From positions 1 to 38,776 of the forward strand of contig JAFQXD010000018.1 in NCBI GenBank assembly GCA_017407115.1: 38,776 nt of DNA. Direction: 5' to 3'. This DNA is from Methanobrevibacter sp. GTDB taxonomy: Archaea; Methanobacteriota; Methanobacteria; Methanobacteriales; Methanobacteriaceae. This document shows positions 25,448-33,039 of this stretch, piece after piece (positions within the stretch are counted from its first letter, which is position 1; every line of letters begins with the position of its first letter). The notes under the pieces were generated by a model, which saw only the letters and a program-made list of their open reading frames with translations, was not told the DNA's origin and did no database searches. The position numbers and the translations under genes were made by a program.

Positions 25448-25491
25448 AGAGATATGAAAGCAGCCCACCATGGCCTGTCATCATATGCTCT
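25448..25491. other. Imperfect long hairpin between convergent genes
   Basis: AGAGATATGA (25448-25457) pairs with TCATATGCTCT (25481-25491) with one bulged G, and CAGCC pairs inside with GGCCTG. It lies between two convergent genes, but no T-run follows on either side, so a simple terminator is not obvious. Confidence 0.35.
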
Positions 25492-25506
25492 CTTCAAATA
25501 TACGTA

Positions 25507-25896
25507 TTAATTAGGAATTACAGTGACATTGCCTTCATAGCTACATCCTTGATATTTGCCATTTCCTGCAAATGTAAAGTCACCATAGTAATTGTTTTTG
25601 CCGGCATCAGGCAGGTATTCTGCATTGTCAATCGTAAATTCCCCATTTTCATCCGTTACGACATCAACAAGAGTTCCCATCTCGTAACCTGGCTTATGGA
25701 ATGTAATTGTTTGATTTGCAACCCCATAACCATATGCATCCATCAGGACACCTGAAAAAGAGCCGTTTTCATGAACTTCCGTTTCATTAATCATTATGAA
25801 AGTGGGAACATCATTATTGAACTGATAGAGAAATACACCAATGCATACCACCAAGGCAATTAGTAGAATTATCAGATAATAACTTTTCCTCTCCAT
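25507..25896 (-). CDS. Membrane-anchored protein with one Ig-like/carboxypeptidase-regulatory-like domain
   Basis: 129 aa. Residues 6-26 form one transmembrane helix (YYLIILLIALVVCIGVF), probably an uncleaved anchor. The rest is an extracellular beta-sandwich: SGVLMDAYGYGVANQTITF, then TDENGEFTI and FAGNGKYQGCSYEGNVTV, the same strand pattern as the Ig-like domains of the large adhesins. Unlike them it keeps a membrane anchor. GGTGA just before the ATG supports the start. Role unknown; it could be a cell-envelope structural protein. Confidence 0.65.
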   Translation of the reverse strand: MERKSYYLIILLIALVVCIGVFLYQFNNDVPTFIMINETEVHENGSFSGVLMDAYGYGVANQTITFHKPGYEMGTLVDVVTDENGEFTIDNAEYLPDAGKNNYYGDFTFAGNGKYQGCSYEGNVTVIPN

Positions 25897-25939
25897 TATT
25901 TCACCTTGATGATATATTGGATTAAAATTAAAATAAAGT

Positions 25940-26611
25940 TTACCTTTTTAAAAATCTGTTTTGAACCTTTTCACTTTCAAGTTCCCTGATTGCATCACGG
26001 CCAACCCACTTGCTAGCCTTATTATCAATCTCTAAAATCTCATAAGCAAGTTCAAGTGCTTTTTTATTGTTTTCCGCACTTGATTTACCGATTTGTCTTA
26101 AAGCCCAATTTACGGATTTTTTAACAAAATTCCTATTGTCCATTGAGCCTTCCTTAATTATTTCAAAATACTTATCAAAACTAGATTCTTTTTCGTGAAC
26201 TGCAAGAACTGCAATCAGGCTAAAGGACGTCCTTTTAACGAATTCCTCATCTGAATTGCACCAGATGAAGATATTATCAATAGCTTGAGGGATAAATCTC
26301 AAAAGATTAATGCAGGCCTGATCAACCAAATCCCATGAATAGAACGTGTGCACCCATTCATTCAATTGAACCGAATCAACTTCCTGCGGCTCTTCAACAA
26401 GGGTTGCTAAAATATACGTTTCATGATAACCGTAATCCCAAAGTTTCAATGCCAATTCATGGTTTTTGCCGCATTGTTTTGCAATTCTTCTAATCTGAGG
26501 CAGCCTAAGTCCATAGCTTTTGACATAAGTAATCCCAAATCTTTTCATGTTTTGGGCAAAATCAACATCAGATAAATCCTCAAATTCTTGGATAATTTGA
26601 TTGAATTCCAT
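25940..26611 (-). CDS. DNA alkylation repair protein, AlkD family
   Basis: 223 aa, all helical. It carries the AlkD/HEAT-like repeat hallmarks: SYGLRLPQIRRIAK, YHETYILA, SWDLVDQ, NFVKKSVNWALRQIGK and ASKWVGRDAIREL. AlkD-family glycosylases remove alkylated bases without flipping them, using Trp and Asp residues that fit the SWDLVD and NWALRQ motifs here. Length is normal. The gene starts one base after the DUF54 gene ends, so the two should be translated from one message. Confidence 0.88.
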   Translation of the reverse strand: MEFNQIIQEFEDLSDVDFAQNMKRFGITYVKSYGLRLPQIRRIAKQCGKNHELALKLWDYGYHETYILATLVEEPQEVDSVQLNEWVHTFYSWDLVDQACINLLRFIPQAIDNIFIWCNSDEEFVKRTSFSLIAVLAVHEKESSFDKYFEIIKEGSMDNRNFVKKSVNWALRQIGKSSAENNKKALELAYEILEIDNKASKWVGRDAIRELESEKVQNRFLKR

Positions 26612-26612
26612 T

Positions 26613-27032
26613 TTAATCGTTTAAAATAACTTCACGAATCTTATCAACTGCAATCTGTTTTTTTGCAGGAAAAGCTGCGATTTTCACCTTAAGATGAATG
26701 GCATCACCCTTGTCCAATATTGTCCATTTTTCATCAAGAGCATCTTCTTTGTCAAATCTTAAAAACCAGTTTCCTTTCTCATCGATTTTACGCTCTAAAT
26801 CAGCATTTAGTTTATCTAAATCTGTCCACTCCAAGAGTGTGTTAAAAAAAGTCTTTGTGTATCTTTTCTTTGATACAACACCAGATAAAATTATTATCTT
26901 ATCTTCAAGTAACCCTTCAGCCTCTTCAGCTTCTATTTCAGCTTCGGGAAGAATGTTTAAAATAGCTTGTGAAATTTCATCAACACTTTCATTTTCATAA
27001 ACGAAAGCTCTAAATTTAATGTTATGAATCAT
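26613..27032 (-). CDS. RNA-binding protein, DUF54 family (exosome-linked)
   Basis: 139 aa starting MIHNIKFRAFVYENE, as expected for the archaeal DUF54/COG1325 family. Its members are encoded with ribosomal protein L15e and exosome and RNase P genes in many archaea and are thought to bind RNA. The start is the ATG at 27032; a TTG three codons earlier has no advantage. It lies 32 bases after L15e and directly before alkD. The RNase P subunit gene often found at this place is replaced by alkD. Confidence 0.85.
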   Translation of the reverse strand: MIHNIKFRAFVYENESVDEISQAILNILPEAEIEAEEAEGLLEDKIIILSGVVSKKRYTKTFFNTLLEWTDLDKLNADLERKIDEKGNWFLRFDKEDALDEKWTILDKGDAIHLKVKIAAFPAKKQIAVDKIREVILND

Positions 27033-27039
27033 TTTAATC

Positions 27040-27078
27040 AAAAAAAGGAATAGTTGAAGAAAAATTATATTTTTCTTC
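27040..27078 (-). terminator. Terminator-like hairpin after L15e
   Basis: A 9-bp stem, GAAGAAAAA (27056-27064) with TTTTTCTTC (27070-27078), overlaps the L15e stop and is followed on the minus strand by a T-run. It would lower read-through from L15e into DUF54 and alkD. Confidence 0.5.
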
Positions 27079-27622
27079 TTCTAGCTTGTTCTGAGCCTTT
27101 TCCTTTAGATTTGATTCCACGTCCTTTATTACCTGCACTGGTTAAGCCTCTGAGAGCTCTGTTAGTGTGTTTTTTGGAGCAAATCCAATTGATTTTTTTA
27201 TCGTTGATAATTGAAGGACTGTTAGGATCAACTAAAATTACTTCATAATATTTATGTTTTCCTGTAGACCATACCCAGTAAGAGTTTAAAACTTCCATGT
27301 TAGGGTATTTTTTAGCTACACGTTCTTCAGCAATTCTTTGAATGGATTTTGCTTGTGTGATTTTGTTTACACCCATTCTTTTAGGTTTACGACCATTGAA
27401 ACGACGGGTTTTTCTTCTTCCACCACGTCTTACTCTGGTTCTTACTACAACAAAACCTTTTTTAGCTCTGTAACCTAAACTTCTAGCTCTGTCGAGTCTG
27501 GTAGGTCTTTCAATTCTTTGAACTGCTTTTTCTTTTTTCCATTTAGGAGCTCTTTGCCACATGAGTTCACGTACGTAGGACTCATCTGGGTTTTTCCATG
27601 CGTCTCTAATATATTTATACAT
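27065..27622 (-). CDS. rpl15e: Archaeal ribosomal protein L15e (large subunit)
   Basis: 185 aa, strongly basic. [20 protein letters not shown], the [22 protein letters not shown] stretch and the C-terminal [20 protein letters not shown] are unmistakable L15e, an archaeal/eukaryotic large-subunit protein bound to 23S rRNA. GGTG six bases before the ATG at 27622 sets the start; a longer frame runs 13 codons into the leader. The leader carries small hairpins (TGGGA-TAAG-T-TCCCA and GGCC-TTCGT-GGCT), which might allow autoregulation. The gene is followed by DUF54. Confidence 0.95.
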   Translation of the reverse strand: MYKYIRDAWKNPDESYVRELMWQRAPKWKKEKAVQRIERPTRLDRARSLGYRAKKGFVVVRTRVRRGGRRKTRRFNGRKPKRMGVNKITQAKSIQRIAEERVAKKYPNMEVLNSYWVWSTGKHKYYEVILVDPNSPSIINDKKINWICSKKHTNRALRGLTSAGNKGRGIKSKGKGSEQARRRKI

Positions 27623-27800
27623 AAATAACACCTTTTGTTCAGCCACGAAGGCCACATCCATATGGGAACTTATCCCAAAAAAAGTATTTTAATACTGCTA
27701 AAAAAATAACAGTAATCAAATATTTGTTTTATGTATTTATAAATGTATCGTAAAATAAGCTAAAAGAATCATTTTCCCAAATAATAAATAAAATTTAAAT

Positions 27801-27810
27801 AAATATATAT
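27801..27810 (+). promoter_or_regulatory. TATA box of the DUF3795 gene
   Basis: AAATATATAT centred about 28 bases before the ATG at 27834. No ribosome binding site is present, so the message is probably leaderless. Confidence 0.45.
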
Positions 27811-27833
27811 CTTCCTAAAAACAAAATAGAATT

Positions 27834-28235
27834 ATGAAAATGCCTGATGAACTCGATTCAAAATTGCTTGCGCCATGTGGAATTAACTGCATTAGCTGTG
27901 AAAAATATCAAAATCCCTGTGCAGGATGTCTTATTAGTGATGACGGAAAAAGCAAAGCCAGCCTGAAATGTAAAATAAAATCCTGTTTTGATTCTAAAAA
28001 TTTCAGCTATTGCGGCCGTTGCAGTGAGTTTCCATGCCCATTGATGAAAAAACACTCCAAAAAATATGTCAAAAGGCATGACCTGAATACGCTGGACAGT
28101 GCCAAAAGAATAAAAACCACCGGCATTGGACGCATGATGAGCCAGGACCGTGAAAGGTGGTCATGTCCGGAATGTGGCGGAGTTGTGAAATTCCAAACCA
28201 AAGCCTGTAGCGAGTGCGGATTTAAAGTTGATTAA
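27834..28235 (+). CDS. DUF3795 family cysteine-rich protein with C-terminal zinc ribbon
   Basis: 133 aa. LAPCGINCISCEKY, CAGC, CKIKSCFDSKNFSYCGRC and EFPCPLMKK form the cysteine-rich DUF3795 domain (about 10-65), likely a metal-binding module of unknown function. A second zinc ribbon, CPECGG.. CSECGF, closes the chain (about 108-130). Soluble, probably cytoplasmic. A second ATG two codons in (MPDELD) could also be used. It is divergent from L15e. Confidence 0.85.
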   Translation: MKMPDELDSKLLAPCGINCISCEKYQNPCAGCLISDDGKSKASLKCKIKSCFDSKNFSYCGRCSEFPCPLMKKHSKKYVKRHDLNTLDSAKRIKTTGIGRMMSQDRERWSCPECGGVVKFQTKACSECGFKVD

Positions 28236-28355
28236 ATGAAAATTTTGATTAATTATTCCAATACTTTTATCAATACTCATTAATTTAAACTCACGTATAT
28301 TAAATATAATGATGCTTGTTTTGAAAAATAGCTTTAAAAAATAATGTAATGTGTA

Positions 28356-28399
28356 TGAAAAAATAAAAAAAGAATAAATATGTAAAAAACATATTTATT
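28356..28399 (-). terminator. Terminator of the 1474-residue adhesin-like gene
   Basis: A perfect 10-bp stem, AATAAATATG (28373-28382) with CATATTTATT (28390-28399), overlaps the stop codon and is followed on the minus strand by two T-runs of seven and six. Confidence 0.7.
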
Positions 28400-31300
28400 T
28401 AAGCGATGATTTCGCTTTCAGGAACGTTGAAAATATAAGATACTTTATATGTCCTTGAAGTAGAATAAAGCAATGAACCAATTGAGATCTCAATTGTGTT
28501 GTTTCCAGCAATATAGTTTGCAGCATTGAAATTAAATGTTCCAACACCCTCAATTACATCAAAGACAATTTCAATCTGTTTGTCAGTTCCCCTGTTTAAT
28601 GTAGCGTACATGTCGAATTTAGGAAGATTTGAATCAAATACTCCTTTCTTGTAGAATTTAGCGCTGTAGTTACCCAATCCATCAGAAGTAACATTGAATG
28701 TGATTCCAGTTGTGTTAATTCTAGGACACATTGTTCCATAACCCACTACGCCTGTATCGTAATCCCATGTTGCAACATCATTGGTTCCATACCAGTTCGA
28801 ATCCAGTTTTAATCTTTCCTCAGGATTAAGCAAACCTCCACCATATATTCCGAAAGGATTTGCACTCAATTCCCCGAGAATCATCATGCTTGGACCTCTT
28901 GCATTTCTATAAATTGCATTATCAGTGACCAATGGTTCAACTGCATTTTCAGCCAAATCATAAGGAGCATTGAATCTGATTCCCTCTAAAACATTATCTG
29001 ATATGGTATTTTGAATTATTACAATGCCTGTTGAGTTATTTGCATCAAGAGAAATACCCAAATGATTCCAAACAATACGATTGTGAGTAATTGTAACATT
29101 AACTGCAGAATTATTCAAGAATATTCCATAACCTGATGGACCTTCAGGCACTTCCATAGTATACAAACCAGTATTGTCCAAGATTTCATTATAGTTAATC
29201 TGAGTATTCTCAACTCCAAATCCATATTTAACACCATAATTATTTTCTCTTAATGTATTGTAGTCAATAATCAAGTCAGAGGAATATTCCGCAAAAATTC
29301 CGCTTTCAAATAATGAAATTGAATTTGCAAGCACACTCACACCAGATGAATTTGAAATGTAAACACCATATCCCGGCAAATTGACAGATCCATTGACATA
29401 ACTGTCAATTTTAGACTCATCCAAATGATTTAAAATGGAGTTATTGATTAAATTCACGTTATTTGTATTGATAATGTCAACAGCATCACTGGAATTTCCA
29501 CAAATGACAAAACCACTAATGGATACTGCATCAGATACTATTGTCAATGCCGAACGATTTAAAGGAGCATTTAAAATAGTTCTATCCTTGGAGAAAATAT
29601 TTAATCCCTTATTGATTGTTAATGAAATGTCAAAGTAATAATCTCCTAAAAACTCAACATAAGACCAAACAGGCGCATTATCTAAAATATTTTGAATCTC
29701 AGAGTTTGGCAGATCCCCATCCACAAATATGATGTCAGTTTCATTGGAAATGGTTACAGTATTTGTTTTTGAAGTTGATTTGTAGTTGTCATTACCTTCA
29801 TAATTCATAACTATATTAAATATGTCCCCTGCCCGTGCAGTAAAGTTTATTTTAATTTGACCATTAACATCGGTTGTTTGGGAGAATTTATCTCCATTAA
29901 CGGAGTATAAAATGGTTTCATTAGATAAAACATTGCCGGAATCATCCTTTAATGTAGCATAGTAAACGATTGGTGAATCTTTGGCAAATGTTCTGTTGTA
30001 ACTTTCAATTACAGTAGCAACGTGTTTAGTTACATTGATATTGCCTGTAGCTTTGGAAGCTTTATAAATTGCAGTTCCGCCATAACTAACGGTTACAGGA
30101 TAATTTTTTTCACCGCTGAGAGTGATTGATAAACTAGCTTGACCTTTATTGTCTGTAGTTTTAGTATATGTTTTTCCATTCACTTTGATGGAAACTTTTT
30201 GTTTAGCTATTGCCTTATTGTTTGCATCTTTCAAAGTAATTGTATACTTTCCGGCTTCATTTGAAAACATTGTAACTGTAGGAGCAGTAATTTTTGTAGT
30301 GGTCTTTGCCACTTTAATTTTACCAGTTGATGAAGCTTTTTTGTATACATTGCTTCCTTTATAACTAGCGCTGACTTTGTAAGTTTTTAGAGAAGTGAAT
30401 TTGACATTTATATTGATTTGACCTTTACTGTTAGTAGTTTTAGTGTAAGTCTTTCCATTTACTTTGACAGTTACTTTTTGTTTAGCTATTCCCTTATTGT
30501 TTGCATCTTTCAAAGTTATAGTGTAAGTTTTAGATGTTTTTGGAGGAATAGTTACAGTTGGAGTAACTAATTTGGCAGTTTTTGATGAATACTTTACGGT
30601 TATTGTATTAGTTTTTGAAACAGCTTTATATTGATTGTTGCCTTTATAAGCAATATTGATCTTATATGTTTTCTTATTTTGGTTAAATTTCAATTTTACT
30701 TTTGCAACACCTTTACTGTCTGTAGTTTTAGTATATGTTTTGCCGTTTACTTTGAATGTGACTTTTTGTTTAGCAATAGCTTTGCCGTTTGCATCTTTTA
30801 AAGTAACAGAATAATATTCAGCCATTTTCGGAATCATGTAAACATTTGATGATGCAATTTTAGCGGCAGTCCTTTTAACGATGACTTTTACTTGACTTGT
30901 GCTTTCAAGATAGGTGTCATTTCCTGCAAATGATATGGTTGCATCATAAGTTCCTTCTTTTGCAATGGAGAGGGAAAATTTGGCTTGGCCGTTTGCGTTT
31001 GTTACTGCAGAAATTGTTTTTGAGTTGACATTTAATGTTAATGTTTGATTTGAAACAGGATTGCCCTTATCATCAGTTAAAGTAGCTATTAATTTTTCAC
31101 CTGATTTGAGATAAGTATTTAAGTTAGATGCAGTGATTGTTGTATTTACATTAATTCCCGGAATATCTGAATCATCAACATTGAAAGTTTTTGATACCTT
31201 ATCATCAATTAAAGTACCCGGTGTTGGCAATACTGCAGTTATGACATTTCCGCTTTCCTTAAAGTTTTCAGAAAATTCAACTGTTGCAGTACCGTTTTTC

Positions 31301-32823
31301 ATCCATACTGTTTTATAAATATCTCCTTGTTGAGGAGTGGAACTTTGACCTTCCTTATTTAGATAAAAAGTAACTGGAACAGAACTCAATTCAGAAGCTA
31401 TTTCACCTTTATCATTGATAATTGAAATTGAATACACTCCTTTAGAGGTTTGAGTGATTTCACTTAACTTAAGCAAATACGGTCCGGTTTTATACCATCC
31501 AACATTAGGTGCAATGTACATATTAGGGCAGCTTATCATGTTGTTAATATCAAAAAGGTAATGCATGAACATGATTCCCTGACGACCATAATATTCACCG
31601 TTTCCCTCCCCTACAAAGATATAAACATCATTTGCAGCATCATAATTATACTGACCTACTGACCCCGTACCTTTATAAACATAAATCTGAGACCAAACAG
31701 GCCTATCCAAATCCTCAGTACCTGAACCAATATTAATCATGTAATTATTATTAATCACCTCTAATTCATCAGCTTCTGAATTATCAATATCATTTATATT
31801 CTTTGCATGGAAATCATTAAATACATCCCAATATTTGTTTTGATTGAAGAAATTTCCTTTAATTTCAATTCTGGTAATGTCATAATCTACATACACACCA
31901 TTATGAGAGTTAAATGCAATATAATTGCTTAAAATGTAAATGTATCTTGATGAAGTTAATTTGATTCCTTCCATATTTTTGGTGATGTTATTGTCAACAA
32001 CAGTCAGATATTGGCCATTTCCAGAATATGAAATACCTGCCACAGTGTTTTCAGACATGTTACAAGAAATAATTTGAGTATTATTTGAATCAATAATGTT
32101 AATTCCATTTTTTGATTTGATGCTTGTGGAATTTTTCACTGCAACATTTTGAGAGTTTTTAATTCTTAATCCGTTATTTGCATTGACAAGAGTTACATTT
32201 TCAATAATGATATTTTTTGCATCTTCAACCCTTATCGCATCAGTGCACCCCTCATGAGATATTATACAATTTCTTATTACAACATCGGATGCTCCCCTAA
32301 TAAGAATTCCATAATCATCATCTTCATCCATTTGTTTTATACTATTGCTAATGGTAAACCCATCAATAATAGTTCCGCTGGCTTCAGGGGAAATATAAAA
32401 TATTCCTTTAAATCCAGATCCCTGTGAATTACCCGGACACACACTCATAGTTGTGCCGATATCACTTTTAATTGTTAATTGCTTGTTAATTACAAAATGA
32501 CAATGGACATAACTGGTTCCATTAATTATAATTGTGTCCCCTTCATTGGCATCATTTATTGCTTTTTGAATTGTAGAATCTAACATTTCGTTGTGTCCCG
32601 GCTCTGCACTAACCACGATGGTTTGCGGTTCGGACACCACATCATCTTCATTATAAACAGCCAATTCATCATCAGCAATATTATCTGATTCACCAATACT
32701 TAATCCTAAAGCAGATGAATCCTCTGTTAAATTATAATCACTATCATTTGCTGCAACAGAGCTCACACAAAGCAATGCAACCAATAATAATGAGAATATT
32801 AATAAGCTTCTTTTAAATTTCAT
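28399..32823 (-). CDS. Giant secreted adhesin-like protein: beta-helix, five Ig-like domains, beta-helix
   Basis: 1474 aa. Signal peptide (VSSVAA, about 25). Residues about 55-340 form a right-handed parallel beta-helix (NosD/PbH1-type: repeated NVTLVNANNGLRIKNSQN-like rungs). A linker domain of unknown type (about 365-555) follows; it recurs in the protein at 36102-38513. Then five Ig-like domains of about 93 residues (about 560-1025; DANGKAIAKQKVTFKVNGKTYTKTT pattern), a second beta-helix (about 1030-1360) and a C-terminal beta domain. No anchor is visible. A BRE/TATA promoter lies upstream; the ribosome binding site is weak. Beta-helices often bind carbohydrate, so glycan or cell-cell adhesion is possible. 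Confidence 0.88.
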   Translation of the reverse strand: MKFKRSLLIFSLLLVALLCVSSVAANDSDYNLTEDSSALGLSIGESDNIADDELAVYNEDDVVSEPQTIVVSAEPGHNEMLDSTIQKAINDANEGDTIIINGTSYVHCHFVINKQLTIKSDIGTTMSVCPGNSQGSGFKGIFYISPEASGTIIDGFTISNSIKQMDEDDDYGILIRGASDVVIRNCIISHEGCTDAIRVEDAKNIIIENVTLVNANNGLRIKNSQNVAVKNSTSIKSKNGINIIDSNNTQIISCNMSENTVAGISYSGNGQYLTVVDNNITKNMEGIKLTSSRYIYILSNYIAFNSHNGVYVDYDITRIEIKGNFFNQNKYWDVFNDFHAKNINDIDNSEADELEVINNNYMINIGSGTEDLDRPVWSQIYVYKGTGSVGQYNYDAANDVYIFVGEGNGEYYGRQGIMFMHYLFDINNMISCPNMYIAPNVGWYKTGPYLLKLSEITQTSKGVYSISIINDKGEIASELSSVPVTFYLNKEGQSSTPQQGDIYKTVWMKNGTATVEFSENFKESGNVITAVLPTPGTLIDDKVSKTFNVDDSDIPGINVNTTITASNLNTYLKSGEKLIATLTDDKGNPVSNQTLTLNVNSKTISAVTNANGQAKFSLSIAKEGTYDATISFAGNDTYLESTSQVKVIVKRTAAKIASSNVYMIPKMAEYYSVTLKDANGKAIAKQKVTFKVNGKTYTKTTDSKGVAKVKLKFNQNKKTYKINIAYKGNNQYKAVSKTNTITVKYSSKTAKLVTPTVTIPPKTSKTYTITLKDANNKGIAKQKVTVKVNGKTYTKTTNSKGQININVKFTSLKTYKVSASYKGSNVYKKASSTGKIKVAKTTTKITAPTVTMFSNEAGKYTITLKDANNKAIAKQKVSIKVNGKTYTKTTDNKGQASLSITLSGEKNYPVTVSYGGTAIYKASKATGNINVTKHVATVIESYNRTFAKDSPIVYYATLKDDSGNVLSNETILYSVNGDKFSQTTDVNGQIKINFTARAGDIFNIVMNYEGNDNYKSTSKTNTVTISNETDIIFVDGDLPNSEIQNILDNAPVWSYVEFLGDYYFDISLTINKGLNIFSKDRTILNAPLNRSALTIVSDAVSISGFVICGNSSDAVDIINTNNVNLINNSILNHLDESKIDSYVNGSVNLPGYGVYISNSSGVSVLANSISLFESGIFAEYSSDLIIDYNTLRENNYGVKYGFGVENTQINYNEILDNTGLYTMEVPEGPSGYGIFLNNSAVNVTITHNRIVWNHLGISLDANNSTGIVIIQNTISDNVLEGIRFNAPYDLAENAVEPLVTDNAIYRNARGPSMMILGELSANPFGIYGGGLLNPEERLKLDSNWYGTNDVATWDYDTGVVGYGTMCPRINTTGITFNVTSDGLGNYSAKFYKKGVFDSNLPKFDMYATLNRGTDKQIEIVFDVIEGVGTFNFNAANYIAGNNTIEISIGSLLYSTSRTYKVSYIFNVPESEIIA

Positions 32824-32872
32824 ACTTTTCCCACAATTTCCTTTAATCTTGATTTATAAATTACAATATACA

Positions 32873-32886
32873 AATATATATTTTCG
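32873..32886 (-). promoter_or_regulatory. BRE/TATA promoter of the 1474-residue adhesin-like gene
   Basis: On the minus strand CGAAAATATATATT joins a BRE-like CGAAA to a TATA box. Transcription would begin near 32851, leaving a leader of about 28 bases. Confidence 0.55.
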
Positions 32887-33001
32887 ATATATTTAATGTA
32901 TTTCGGTTTTTAGACCATATTAAAAACGAAATTTGTTTTTAATGAAAACTATATGAAAACATATAATCATCATAATATTTAACAATTGTTATAAATTTTT
33001 G

Positions 33002-33037
33002 AAAAAAATTAAAGTGTGAAATATCAAATTCCACACA
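33002..33037 (-). terminator. Terminator of the 969-residue adhesin-like gene
   Basis: GTGTG (33014-33018) pairs with CACAC (33032-33036), extended by AA/TT pairs, and is followed on the minus strand by TTTAATTTTTTT. Confidence 0.5.
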
Positions 33038-33039
33038 AT

